Shown here: positions 17,362-26,048 of the stretch, piece by piece
How positions within the stretch are numbered: position 1 is the first letter of the stretch
How the letters are laid out: the number at the start of each line of letters is the position of its first letter
DNA from: JAJFIE01 sp964344255
GTDB taxonomy: Bacteria > Pseudomonadota > Alphaproteobacteria > Rhodospirillales > Casp-alpha2
Reading direction: 5' to 3'
NCBI GenBank assembly: GCA_964344255.1
Contig: CAYFMQ010000001.1
Coordinates: 186,001 to 250,000 of the forward strand
DNA length: 64,000 nucleotides
Translations under genes and position numbers: made by a program
The notes under the pieces: generated by a model
What the model saw: the letters and a program-made list of their open reading frames with translations, nothing else
The model's database searches: none
What the model was told of the DNA's origin: nothing

Positions 17362-18339
17362 TTAGTTTCCTTCCCCGAGAACGGAAACTGACCACGGTTT
17401 CCAGACATCTTCATTGTCCGCCAACCACTTCTTGGCAGCGTCTTCGTGGGTCATCTTATCGACGTCAACCAACGCCGCCATGGAACCGATCTGAGGCGTG
17501 GTAAAGCTCAGTTGCGAGAAGGCTCTGTAGGCGTTCGGATGGGTTTTCGGGAACTTCCAAAAAGCACCCTTCTTTAACCAGCCTTTCGGAGAGCCGCAGC
17601 CAGTCGTTTCAAGGGTTCCGCCGTCAGCAATTCTGCAGCCGTCATAATAGGGCGGGAACTCAATGAAGGTGAAACCGGAAGCATCCGTGAAGTTGGGCGT
17701 CCAGTTGAAGATTACGGTACCGCGACCTTCCTTTTTGGCGGCTTCGAGTTCTGTCCAGAGCGCATCGGCTCCGCCGGCGAATTTGACGGTCCATGTGCCA
17801 TCCAGGCCCAAGCCTTTGATGCGGTTGGGCATGACGTCGCCATGCCAGCTTTGCGGACCTTCCAACCAACGGCCCTTGCCGCCGGAATCAGGCGTTGCAA
17901 AGTTTGCAGAACAATCTTTCAGAGCCTCCCAACTCGGCAGACCCGGGCAAAGCCCCTGGTCGATAACCCAGTTAGGAACACCCATTTCTTCAAGTGTTTC
18001 CGCTGCATGAGTCCCCGCATCGATCAGGCCGCCTTTTTCCATGGCGTTGTAGTAGGCGTTCTGCATGGTCGATTGCCATACTTCATGTAGGATCGTGATG
18101 TCGCCGACACGGGCGGCCTCGAAACTCGCCTGGTTGTCCACTGGCACGTATTCAACCGTGTTGCCCATGCTTTCGAACATACCGCCGATGACATGCGCCA
18201 TGACAATCTGACTCGACCAGTTCTTGATGGGAATTTTGATGGGCTCACTGCTGTCAGCCTTGGCGGTGCTCACGGCTGTTCCGAAAGCAAGCGCGACAGT
18301 AAATAAACCTGTCGCAAGATTATTTATAAGACGCTTCAC
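17362..18339 (-). CDS. Quaternary-amine/TMAO-type ABC importer, periplasmic binding protein
   Basis: 325 residues of the OpuAC/ProX type. A signal peptide of about 28 residues (LATGLFTVALAFGTAVSTAKA) is followed by a mature domain starting EPIKIPIKNWSSQIVMAHVIGGMFESMG, a typical OpuAC entry with an early tryptophan. Trp residues at NWSSQ, HEVWQS, PNWVID, GPQSWHG, ALWTE and FNWTP could build the aromatic cage for a methylated nitrogen. Four cysteines are visible (GLCPG, KDCSA, DGCRI, TGCGS). It is the first gene of the importer operon, divergent from torR with tor-box-like repeats between them. TMAO is the proposed ligand from context; betaine-type ligands cannot be excluded from sequence alone. 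Confidence 0.88.
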   Translation of the reverse strand: MKRLINNLATGLFTVALAFGTAVSTAKADSSEPIKIPIKNWSSQIVMAHVIGGMFESMGNTVEYVPVDNQASFEAARVGDITILHEVWQSTMQNAYYNAMEKGGLIDAGTHAAETLEEMGVPNWVIDQGLCPGLPSWEALKDCSANFATPDSGGKGRWLEGPQSWHGDVMPNRIKGLGLDGTWTVKFAGGADALWTELEAAKKEGRGTVIFNWTPNFTDASGFTFIEFPPYYDGCRIADGGTLETTGCGSPKGWLKKGAFWKFPKTHPNAYRAFSQLSFTTPQIGSMAALVDVDKMTHEDAAKKWLADNEDVWKPWSVSVLGEGN

Positions 18340-18492
18340 TTTACCTCTCCTTGTGCTTGCGGCGCCCGGCCGCGTTTTTCATGACAGTCTGCGTTAGCCA
18401 CAGTTCTTGCCCGGTCTTGCCGGTATTTGGTTACGGACAGGACTGACTTTAGAGGTGCGATATGAATGGAGGATGAGTCGGTAAATAACAGA

Positions 18493-18522
18493 TTGTAAAA
18501 TTATGTTAAATTTTGTTAATAT
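18493..18522 (+). promoter_or_regulatory. Three phased decamers resembling TorR boxes
   Basis: Three direct decamers lie head to tail: TTGTAAAATT (18493-18502), ATGTTAAATT (18503-18512) and TTGTTAATAT (18513-18522). The 10-bp period is that of OmpR-family binding sites. The third matches the E. coli tor-box consensus CTGTTCATAT, as I recall it, at eight of ten positions. They sit in the 217-base gap between the importer operon (minus) and torR (plus), 35 bases before the torR start, so bound TorR could control both. Confidence 0.6.
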
Positions 18523-18556
18523 AATCGTTGGACTTTAAGCAAAATCAGGGAATGGA

Positions 18557-19264
18557 ATGTCCTCGAGCCATCATGTTGTCATTGTCGATGATGAAGACGT
18601 TACACGCGCTAAGCTCGCTGGCTATGTGGAGGCGGCGGGCCATCGGGTGACGGAGGTCGCCGACGGAACCGAAATGCGTCAGGTGCTTGCCCGCGATCCG
18701 GCGGACCTGATCCTGCTCGACATCAACCTGCCGGGCGAGGATGGACTGGATCTCACACGTGAAGTAAGAAGCGGCTCAGACGTTGGTATCATCCTTGTTA
18801 CCGGACGAACGGATGAAGTTGATCGTATAATCGGCCTGGAGATCGGCGCCGATGATTACGTGACAAAACCATTCGTGCCGAGGGAACTATTGGCCCGCAT
18901 CAAAGCGCTATTACGTCGCGTTGGAAATAGCATTACCATTGAACAGCCCTTGAAACGTTTTTCCGGTTGGAGTTTCGACACCCGGACCAGAAGACTGATC
19001 TCTCCTAGCGGCGAACGCCAGAACCTCACCCGGGCCGAATATGAGTTGTTACACGCCTTCGTCGAGAGGCCGAATATGGTCCTGACGAGAGAACGTCTTT
19101 TGAATCTGATTACGCACCGGTCATGGGATCCAAGCGACCGCACGGTCGATGTTCTCGTGCGCAGGTTGCGTCAGAAAATCGAGAAAGATCCGAAGCACCC
19201 TGAAATCATCGTCACCGCTCACGGCGAGGGTTATGTCTTCGCTGCGGAAATCGATTCCCGGTAG
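18557..19264 (+). CDS. torR: TorR-type OmpR-family response regulator
   Basis: 235 residues. The receiver domain (about 1-120) has the acidic pair DDED (11-14), the phospho-acceptor Asp55 in LILLDINLPGEDG, and the conserved Lys in YVTKPF near 104. The C-terminal winged helix (about 130-232) shows LTRAEYELLHAFVERPNMVLTRERLL and the recognition region SDRTVDVLVRRLRQKIE, typical of the OmpR/PhoB class and of TorR in length. Its 3' end overlaps the 3' end of torS by 34 bases, tail to tail. Assignment to TorR rests on family likeness plus the adjacent torS and torT. Likely targets are the divergent amine importer and itself. Confidence 0.85.
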   Translation: MSSSHHVVIVDDEDVTRAKLAGYVEAAGHRVTEVADGTEMRQVLARDPADLILLDINLPGEDGLDLTREVRSGSDVGIILVTGRTDEVDRIIGLEIGADDYVTKPFVPRELLARIKALLRRVGNSITIEQPLKRFSGWSFDTRTRRLISPSGERQNLTRAEYELLHAFVERPNMVLTRERLLNLITHRSWDPSDRTVDVLVRRLRQKIEKDPKHPEIIVTAHGEGYVFAAEIDSR

Positions 19265-22212
19265 GTATCTTCAGCCCCATTGCTGATTTCCGACCATTCC
19301 GCCCCCAAGGCCTTACGTGTTGTAACGGACGTTGAATGCAGCGCCAGGTATAGGGCGCGCATTTCCTCAAGGTTTCCTGCCCTGGATTTTTCTTCCAACG
19401 CCTTGGAAAAATACTCCAGCCGTTTCAGACCCAGGCTGGCGGCGCTGCCTTTCAAGTAATGCGCCGCATATGCGGCATCGGCACAGTTGTGGTTGTCGAT
19501 CGCCTGTTTGATTTCAGCAATTTTTGTTTCCGAATTTTCAAGAAAAGATCCCACTATGCGCCCTACCTTTTCCAGGCCAAGGGCGTCGGTGTCGTTGCGC
19601 AATATTTCAGGGTCGATAAATCGCTCATCCACAGCCTGTATTTTTCCAGCTTCGGTAACAGGAACTGCTTCAACGGACTTGAGATGGCCGCTCAGAACCT
19701 GCGCTAAGCGTTCCGGTGAAACGGGCTTGCCGATAAAGGCATTGATGTCGGCTTCCAGCACTTCGGCAATCTCGTTTTGGAAAACATGCGCCGACATGGC
19801 GATAATGGGAACCGACCGGTAATTCCCGCCGGGCAGGTTTCGGATTTGCCGCGTCGCCTCGATCCCGTCCATACCTGGCAATGATATGTCCATCAGAATA
19901 ACGTTATAGGCATTGGAACCAGCCAATTCGACGGCTTGTTCACCCGTATCGACATGTTCGACATCGTGTCCCATCTTTTCCAGGAACGATTGGGTCACCA
20001 GCGCGTTGATATCGTTATCTTCAACCAGAAGAATATGCATCGGCGCGCTGCCAGTTGCCATATCGGGTATTGAGATATCGGTTGTCGAAAGCGCGCTCTT
20101 TTCGCCTTGCTCAAGACGAACCGTAAACCAGAACGAACTGCCTTGCCCCTGTTCGCTGTCAAAACCGATCTCACCATCCATGGCGTTCACCAACTTACGG
20201 CAGATTGCCAGCCCCAGGCCCGTGCCGCCATAGCGGCGGGCATCCTGTTCGTTGGCCTGGTAAAATGCTTCAAAAAGCTGTTCCTTGTTTTCAGGTGATA
20301 TGCCAATTCCGGTATCCCTTACATCGATGCGCAGCGTCACCTTGCTCTCATCACCCGTTCCTGTGTTCGATACATTGACCGCAACTTCGCCCTCATTGGT
20401 GAATTTGACAGCGTTGCCAATCAGGTTGATCAATATCTGACTCAGTTTCCCAGCATCGCCCGATAGTATCGTGGGAAGCCCGTCATCTATATGTCCAGTG
20501 AGCGTGATGCCCTTTTCAAGCGCCCGGAAACGCATCAATACAATAATGTCATCGAGCAGTTGCTTCAGATCGAAAGTTTCAGCAGCAACATGGATTTCTC
20601 CGGTTTCAATTTTTGAATAATCCAGAATATTGCTGAGAATGCCCAAAAGCGTCTGGCTGGAAGAACGAACGACGGACAACTGCTTACGTTGTTCTTCGTC
20701 GAGAGGCCCGTCACCAAGAAGCCGTAGCATGCCCAGGATGCCGTTCATGGGGGTTCTGATTTCATGGCTCATGGCCGCCAGAAATTCAGTTTTTGCGGCA
20801 TTGGCGCGTTCCGCCCTTTCACGGGCCAGATCGTGGTTCACAACTTCGTTCTGCAGCTGTTCGTTAATTTCCGACAATTGCGCTGTGCGCTCGGTAACAA
20901 TGTCTTCAAGTTCCGTCTTGTGCCGGCGGAGTTCCGCTTCGGTACGGTCCCGTTCACGCTCCAGTTCGTTTTTGACGATAGCCTGTTCCTTGAAAACCTG
21001 AACCGTCTCGGCCATATCGGAAAGCTCGTCACTTCCTTCCTGTTCAACGGAAACACTCAAATCGCCTTTCGCAAGACGCCCCAGCGCTTGGGCCAGAAGT
21101 CCCAGACGCCGGATAACGTTGCGTTGAACATAGAGCCAGATAATCAATCCGGCGACGACCAAAAAGCCGAAGGTCTGGATCAGCAAGGTGGCCAATCCGG
21201 CTTCGACGGCATCTGCTGCACCAAGGGCCGCTTCATCGGCCAGCACCTGAGAACGCTCCACCAGATCGAGCACCGTAGCACTGAAGACATCTGAGATATC
21301 ATGGCTATGGGCGGCGAGGGCATTAATCCTGGATTCCCCTTCGATAATTCCTTCACGCATCCGGAATATGCTGTTTTCACCCTCACCGGCTGCGATCAGT
21401 CGTTTCATCATGGCGACAGCCTGGCTTTGGCGAACGGGATCGGAAATGCCACGCGTGCGGCGATCAAGGATGCGAACGTTCTTCTCGAAGGATTTTTCGA
21501 TCCAGTCGATCTCCTCAAGCGTTGCTGATCGTGATAGCTGATTAAGCAACAGGCCCGTTTGCGACGCACGGAGCCTGAGCTCGAACATCCGCTCCATCAG
21601 GTAGAGGTCTTCCTCCAACAGGCGATCGAGAGCATTCATGGATTCATCGATCCGGTCTTGCTTTTCAACAAGTTCATAAAGATTTGAGATAACGGCCGTG
21701 GCGCCTGTTGAGGCGTTGGAAACCAGAGTCTCGGATAAATCAGACAATCCCTGTGCAGCATCCAGGGCATCGGCGATGGTGGTGGAAAGCGCCTGTGTTA
21801 GTTCTATGCGGCGGCCGACGAGTTCATCTTGCTGGCGTAAATCCGCTATCAGAGTCTCCGCCGAGTGGTTCAGCGCCGTTAACCGGGCATCATCATAGCC
21901 ATATTCTCCCGCCCGTTTCAGGATGGCATTCAGATCCTCGGCCCGGCGAAAAACCCCTTCGGCTTCGCGTCTCCGGGTTTCCTGGTCCTGGGCGTTGATC
22001 AGCAATTGTGCGCCAGCGATCATGTCGTCTGAAATTTCTGCCACGTTTCGGGCATCGGCGACGGCCGGCATGGCGCTCTCGACGATAGTCGTCTGGGCCT
22101 GTTCCACGTTCTTGAGTATCCACCAGCCGACGGCGCCTGAAGCCAGCGATAGCCCAGCGATACAGATCACCGCCAGATACAGGCGGCCGGCGATGCCAAA
22201 TCGTGCGAACAT
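19231..22212 (-). CDS. torS: TorS-type unorthodox hybrid sensor histidine kinase
   Basis: 993 residues from the ATG at 22212 (MFARFGIAGRLYLAVICIAG), which matches the short cytoplasmic start of E. coli TorS; an in-frame ATG at 22287 adds 25 residues but would overlap torT. In order: membrane helix 1, a large periplasmic helical sensor rich in TorS-like patterns (RQQDELVGRRIELTQALS), membrane helix 2 (IQTFGFLVVAGLIIWLYV), HAMP, coiled coil, HisKA with MSHEIRTPMNG, HATPase (N box LIGNAVKFTNEGE, GGTGLGLAICRKLV), a receiver (LLVEDNDINALV, VILMDISLPG) and a C-terminal HPt domain (AHYLKGSAASLG). This four-step phosphorelay layout is that of TorS. It pairs with the divergent torT and convergent torR. 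Confidence 0.9.
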   Translation of the reverse strand: MFARFGIAGRLYLAVICIAGLSLASGAVGWWILKNVEQAQTTIVESAMPAVADARNVAEISDDMIAGAQLLINAQDQETRRREAEGVFRRAEDLNAILKRAGEYGYDDARLTALNHSAETLIADLRQQDELVGRRIELTQALSTTIADALDAAQGLSDLSETLVSNASTGATAVISNLYELVEKQDRIDESMNALDRLLEEDLYLMERMFELRLRASQTGLLLNQLSRSATLEEIDWIEKSFEKNVRILDRRTRGISDPVRQSQAVAMMKRLIAAGEGENSIFRMREGIIEGESRINALAAHSHDISDVFSATVLDLVERSQVLADEAALGAADAVEAGLATLLIQTFGFLVVAGLIIWLYVQRNVIRRLGLLAQALGRLAKGDLSVSVEQEGSDELSDMAETVQVFKEQAIVKNELERERDRTEAELRRHKTELEDIVTERTAQLSEINEQLQNEVVNHDLARERAERANAAKTEFLAAMSHEIRTPMNGILGMLRLLGDGPLDEEQRKQLSVVRSSSQTLLGILSNILDYSKIETGEIHVAAETFDLKQLLDDIIVLMRFRALEKGITLTGHIDDGLPTILSGDAGKLSQILINLIGNAVKFTNEGEVAVNVSNTGTGDESKVTLRIDVRDTGIGISPENKEQLFEAFYQANEQDARRYGGTGLGLAICRKLVNAMDGEIGFDSEQGQGSSFWFTVRLEQGEKSALSTTDISIPDMATGSAPMHILLVEDNDINALVTQSFLEKMGHDVEHVDTGEQAVELAGSNAYNVILMDISLPGMDGIEATRQIRNLPGGNYRSVPIIAMSAHVFQNEIAEVLEADINAFIGKPVSPERLAQVLSGHLKSVEAVPVTEAGKIQAVDERFIDPEILRNDTDALGLEKVGRIVGSFLENSETKIAEIKQAIDNHNCADAAYAAHYLKGSAASLGLKRLEYFSKALEEKSRAGNLEEMRALYLALHSTSVTTRKALGAEWSEISNGAEDTYRESISAAKT

Positions 22213-22270
22213 ATAGATAGCGTCTCGCAAGTTGACGACAGAGTAAAGCGTAGCCCAATATTGGCAGGAA

Positions 22271-23353
22271 ATGAGAAAAACTTTCAAACTCGTCCTTAAA
22301 CGTATGCGCTACATCCTGGCTATTTGCTTATTACTATTCACCTTCAGACCCGTTTTGGCGGCGGATGCCACATGGCGGCTGGAAACATGGCAGACGCCCT
22401 ATGATTTCCAAAGTCCGTCATCGACAATCAGCTATCAACCCTTGGAAAAGGCCAAGAAGAAATGGCGTATTTGCGCTTCCTATCCGCACCTTAAGGATTC
22501 CTATTGGCTTAGCGTTAATTACGGCATGGTCGAGGAAGCCCGCCGCTTAGGCGTTGCGCTTCGTGTCGTCGAGGCTGGCGGTTATCCCAATCTGGAACGT
22601 CAAATCGCTCAGGTCCGTGAGTGCTCCAAGAACGTTGACATTCTCGTCTTGGGTACCGTCAGCTTCGATGGGCTGACGGAAACGGTTCTCGAAATCGCCA
22701 AGAGCATCCCTGTGGTTGCCGTCGTCAATGACATCGCCGATGCGGGCATTAGCGCCAAGACCGGTGTGTCCTGGATTTCCATGGGCCGCATGATCGGCGA
22801 CCGTCTGGCCGCTGCTCATCCGACAGGATCGGCCCCTGTACGCGTCGCCTGGTTTCCCGGACCCCTTGGCTCGGGGTGGGTTCCCTTTGTTGAACAGGGA
22901 TTCCGCTCGGCTCTCATGAACAGCTCCGCCCAGATCGTCGTCACCAAATACGGCGACACGGGGAAGGAAATCCAGTTGAACCTGATCGAGGAAGCGCTCG
23001 AAGAACAACCAGACGTGGATTACATCGTTGGAAGCGCTGTGACGGCGGAGGCCGCCGTCGGCGTGCTCCGTGCCCGCAAGCTGACGGATAAGATTTCAGT
23101 GCTCGCCGATTATTTCACCCATGCCGTCTATCGCGGCCTGAAGCGTGGCCGCATCCTCGCGGCGCCCACTGACTTCCCCGTCTGGCAAGGCCGTCTCGGC
23201 ATCGAACAGGCAGTGCGGGTGCTTGAAGGTAGCCTCAACTTGAAACACGCTGGACCTGCCATCGAGGTTGTCGATACGGAAAACGTAGATGAAATCGGAA
23301 CGGAAGGTTCGTTGGCACCGGCTACCTTCACGCCAACGTTTGTCGTGGAATGA
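22271..23353 (+). CDS. torT: TorT-type periplasmic TMAO-sensing binding protein
   Basis: 360 residues from the ATG at 22271; a second start at 22304 (MRYILAICLLLFTFRPVLA) would give a more standard signal peptide of about 19 residues, with the mature chain starting ADATWRLETWQ. The mature protein is a periplasmic-binding-protein type 1 (sugar/LsrB-like) fold: WRICASYPHLKDSYWLSVNYG, AGGYPNLERQIAQVREC, a hinge VAWFPGPLGSGWVPFVEQGF and VGSAVTAEAAVG. TorT of E. coli has the same layout and presents TMAO to TorS. Divergent from torS with start regions about 60 bases apart. The aromatic segments WRLETW and YWLSVNYG may help bind ligand, which is inferred. Confidence 0.85.
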   Translation: MRKTFKLVLKRMRYILAICLLLFTFRPVLAADATWRLETWQTPYDFQSPSSTISYQPLEKAKKKWRICASYPHLKDSYWLSVNYGMVEEARRLGVALRVVEAGGYPNLERQIAQVRECSKNVDILVLGTVSFDGLTETVLEIAKSIPVVAVVNDIADAGISAKTGVSWISMGRMIGDRLAAAHPTGSAPVRVAWFPGPLGSGWVPFVEQGFRSALMNSSAQIVVTKYGDTGKEIQLNLIEEALEEQPDVDYIVGSAVTAEAAVGVLRARKLTDKISVLADYFTHAVYRGLKRGRILAAPTDFPVWQGRLGIEQAVRVLEGSLNLKHAGPAIEVVDTENVDEIGTEGSLAPATFTPTFVVE

Positions 23354-23534
23354 GAATACGATCAAAATAATGTCAGGGTATTCAATTTACTTTGATTGAA
23401 AGTTTGTACGAGCTATTAGCGAATGTAAAAAATCATTCTAATGATGCAGTCACCATGACGAATGGCGCAGGGAGAAAACACAACTTTTCAGAGCTATCCG
23501 TGTCTCTCTGGGTTACCTCACTCTTTTTCTGATT

Positions 23535-24041
23535 GCCGCGACGCAGTGTGGAATAGATATACATAGGTAAGGTGTTGTCTCGACCGGTCAGGAAGAACGT
23601 TACCGGAATTTCATCAAAAGAGACCGTGAACGACAGAAGAGCGCTGCCAATCAGGGCAGAAAGAATATTCGGCAGGGTCACAAAGAAGAACGTCTGTCAC
23701 GGGCGGGCGCCGAGATCGGCGGACGCCTCTTCAATGCGCCTATTAAACTGTTGCAATCGGGCATAAACCTGTGTCACGACGATAGCGACCAGGCCCGTTG
23801 CATGGCCGAGAATGATCGTCGCCAAACTCAGGTTAATCCCTATCAGCTTGAACATATTGAGCATTGAAATACCGGTGATGATACCGGGAAGTGCGATGGG
23901 CAGCAGCACCAGCCTGCGAAATAAGGTCTTGCCCGGAAAGATCACACGATCCAACGCAAATGCAACCACCGTGCCGATCACAATGGTGATCGCCGTGGCG
24001 ACCGTTGCAACGTAGAGGCTGTTCCCATTAGCCTCCAGCAT
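23535..24041 (-). pseudogene. PotC-type ABC transporter permease remnant
   Basis: Two minus-strand pieces in the same frame make one degraded permease. The upstream piece (24041-23698) reads NSLYVATVATAITIVIGTVV, then a run to the EAA-loop RRIEEASADLGARP, then a TGA stop at 23695-23697. Reading through it gives QTFFFVTLPNILSALIGSALL, SFDEIPVTFFLTGRD and PMYIYSTLRRG, the standard end of PotC/YdcV proteins. The stop most likely replaced a Trp codon (RPWQTFF in relatives). The gene is also cut at the 5' side where it meets P450 sequence (about 24041) and at the 3' side (about 23535), where the frame becomes NQKKSEVTQRD. Three separate lesions make it a clear pseudogene. Confidence 0.85.
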
Positions 24042-24294
24042 GTCGGATCCCAAGCATTTCACACCCGGTTTCGACATTACCCAGGAGCGCAAGCGACACT
24101 TCGGGTTTGGCGGCGGCAAACACCATTGCATCGGCTCGCCCATTGCTCGCTGTGACATGACGGAAGCGCTCAAGATTCTGGCTCAACGCGTGAAGAATCC
24201 TGTCTATGACGGAGAACCGACTTTCTTCCCCGATAGCGGCAACACGGGGCCCATCACGCTGCCGATCAGGTTCGATCCCTATGTGGGCGGCTAA
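24040..24294 (+). pseudogene. Cytochrome P450 C-terminal fragment
   Basis: The plus strand encodes only the last 80 or so residues of a bacterial P450: DPKHFTPGFDITQER, the heme-binding loop FGFGGGKHHCIGSPIARCDM with the axial cysteine, and a normal end with a stop at 24292-24294. The remaining ~300 residues, including the I-helix and ExxR, are absent. Its 5' edge abuts the truncated 5' edge of the PotC-like remnant. An ATG at 24040 is present by chance at the junction, but no ribosome site was seen, and the piece could not fold as a P450. Confidence 0.85.
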
Positions 24295-24460
24295 CGGCAA
24301 CAAGATAAAGGCAAAAGTAGTTCGCAAGCATACAAAAGCACAGATACCAAAAATGTCGTTTTGCCACCCCGTATGACACCCCGAGCCGTTTTCCAATGAA
24401 AAATGCCTCAGCCGGATGCGGCTAAGGCCCATTCAATTTATTGATTTTAAAAGAAATAAT

Positions 24461-24537
24461 TGGTAGCGGAGGAGGGACTCGAACCCCCGACACGCGGATT
24501 ATGATTCCGCTGCTCTAACCAGCTGAGCTACTCCGCC
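24461..24537 (-). tRNA. tRNA-Met (CAU), elongator type
   Basis: A 77-base cloverleaf on the minus strand with encoded CCA. Acceptor GGCGGAG pairs with CTCCGCT (one G-U at the end), the D arm is GCTC/GAGC, the anticodon stem GCGGA/TCCGC closes the loop ATCATAA with anticodon CAT, and the T loop is TTCGAGT. The body matches the alphaproteobacterial elongator tRNA-Met rather than the initiator, which lacks a paired first base. A T-rich stretch follows the 3' end. tRNA-Ile2 (lysidine) also has CAT but a different body. Confidence 0.9.
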
Positions 24538-24558
24538 CCAAGGACGCCGGGCCGCCTG

Positions 24559-24594
24559 CATCCGCGATGTCATCCGTGATGCCATCCGTGATGC
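24559..24594. repeat. Three tandem 12-base repeats
   Basis: CATCCGCGATGT (24559-24570) is followed by two copies of CATCCGTGATGC (24571-24582 and 24583-24594). They lie just upstream of the tRNA-Met gene, in its promoter side. This could be slippage-derived, and a copy-number effect on tRNA expression is possible but unproved. Confidence 0.7.
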
Positions 24595-24773
24595 CGGCGG
24601 CGGTGCAGGGATATAATGTGCTTAGGCGCCCTGTGTCAAGCAGGCTCCGCACCTAAATTGCCGCTGATTTTCCCCGCATTTTTTGATCCCCCTGCCCCTC
24701 GACCTTTGAGGCCAATGGGGTATGATCGCCGCATCCGGTTTGTCCCTCTTATCCCCGTTTCAGGAGCCCGCCC

Positions 24774-25952
24774 ATGAGCAACGCCCGTTACCACGCAACC
24801 GAGACCATCCCCCTTCCCGTCACCAGCCCGGGCACCGAGCGGTTTCTCACCGTGCACCGCTGGGGGACGCCGGGAACGGAAGGGAACAACGGCAAAAAAG
24901 CCTATATCCAGGCCGCTCTCCATGCCGACGAATGGCCGGGCGTCATCGCCGCGCATCACCTGATCGCCCTGCTGGACGATGCGGCGGCGCAAGGCCGCAT
25001 GGCGGGCGAAGTGGTCATGCTGCCCTACGCCAACCCCATCGGCATGTCGCAGTCCCTGAACGGCCACCTGATGGGCCGGTTCCGCTTCGCCGACGGCGGC
25101 GGCAATTTCAACCGGGGCTGGCCGGACCTGTCGGACAAGGCCGCCGAAATCGTCGACGGCACGCTGGGCGACGATACGGCCGCCAACATCGACATCCTGC
25201 GCGACGCGTTGCGCGAGGTCGTCCTGGACCTGCCCGAAGAGACGGAAAAGGAAGCGCACCAGAAGGCCCTGCTCACGCTTTCCATCGATGCCGATTACGT
25301 GCTCGACCTGCACTGCGATTCCATCGCCACCCTGCACCTGTTCGCCAACGCCGAACACGAAGAGGAGATCATGGTCATGGCGTGCGACATGCAATCGCCC
25401 GTGGTCATGCTGGACCAAGGCAACGCCGGCGAATGCTTCGATGAATGCAACGCGCTGCCCTGGATCAGGGTGCGCCAGAAGCTGGGCCTGACGGCGGACG
25501 CCCTGCCCGCGGCGTGCTTCTCCACCACCGTGGAATTCCGCGGCCACCAGGACGTTTCGGATACACAGGCCGCCGAGGACGCCCGGAACCTGATGAAGTT
25601 CCTGATGCGCATGGGCGTCGTACAGGGCGATCCCGGGCCGCTGCCGGAGCCGGCGTGCGAGGCGACCCCCATCGACGGCTGCGACATGTTCACCGCCCCC
25701 GCCGGCGGCATCGTCGCCTGGCAGGAGCCCGTGGGCGCCCATGTCAGGGTGGGCGATCATGTCGCCGACATCGTCGACATCACCGAAACCGACCCGGCCA
25801 AGGCCCGCACGCCGATCCACGCCATGCAGACCGGCATCCTGTTTTCCCACCACACGGATCACCTGGCCCGGCCCGGACAGATCATCGGCAAGATCGCCGG
25901 TAAGGAAAGCCTGGCGCACCGGCAGGGCAAGCCGCCGCTGACGAATAAGTGA
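24774..25952 (+). CDS. Succinylglutamate desuccinylase/aspartoacylase-family deacylase
   Basis: 392 residues. The zinc-site pattern of the AstE/AspA (M14-like) family is visible: His50 and Glu53 in ALHADEWPG and His180 in VLDLHCDS, with substrate-site segments GGNFNRGWPD (108-117) and a late Glu in TTVEFRGHQD. From about residue 290 a small beta-barrel follows (MFTAPAGGIVAWQEPVGAHVRVGD, biotinyl-lipoyl-like), as in AspA relatives. AGGAG lies seven bases before the ATG. It stands alone, followed by an unrelated iron-box gene. It should remove an acyl group from an N-acyl amino acid or similar small molecule in the cytoplasm. The exact substrate is unknown; ectoine-type deacylases (DoeB) belong to the same family. 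Confidence 0.83.
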   Translation: MSNARYHATETIPLPVTSPGTERFLTVHRWGTPGTEGNNGKKAYIQAALHADEWPGVIAAHHLIALLDDAAAQGRMAGEVVMLPYANPIGMSQSLNGHLMGRFRFADGGGNFNRGWPDLSDKAAEIVDGTLGDDTAANIDILRDALREVVLDLPEETEKEAHQKALLTLSIDADYVLDLHCDSIATLHLFANAEHEEEIMVMACDMQSPVVMLDQGNAGECFDECNALPWIRVRQKLGLTADALPAACFSTTVEFRGHQDVSDTQAAEDARNLMKFLMRMGVVQGDPGPLPEPACEATPIDGCDMFTAPAGGIVAWQEPVGAHVRVGDHVADIVDITETDPAKARTPIHAMQTGILFSHHTDHLARPGQIIGKIAGKESLAHRQGKPPLTNK

Positions 25953-25996
25953 CCAATTCTTCTGACCGGTTCTTCTGATGTTGACTTTCTCCTCAT

Positions 25997-26025
25997 TTAT
26001 TGCAAATGATAATCATTCGCAATAA
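25997..26025. promoter_or_regulatory. Fur-box-like palindrome
   Basis: A 29-base near-perfect palindrome: outer arms TTATTGC (25997-26003) and GCAATAA (26019-26025) around the core AATGATAATCATT (26005-26017). Only the two bases next to the outer arms and the centre break symmetry. The core is the classical Fur box. A TTGACT at 25981-25986 with AATGAT at 26005-26010 (18-base gap) places the site over a possible -10 element, so an iron-loaded repressor would block transcription of the next gene. Confidence 0.75.
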
Positions 26026-26048
26026 TAGAAAAAAGAAGGAAGTCTGAC

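Noticed and set aside
22213..22287. The longer N-terminus for torS from the ATG at 22287
   Set aside because: It would overlap the torT start and add 25 residues not found in TorS; the ATG at 22212 fits the family better.
24040..24294. An intact small cytochrome P450 gene
   Set aside because: Only the C-terminal 84 residues are present; the I-helix, ExxR and N-terminal domains are missing.
24461..24537. Integrative-element attachment site at tRNA-Met
   Set aside because: I could not find a second copy of the tRNA 3' end in the window, and no integrase gene is present.
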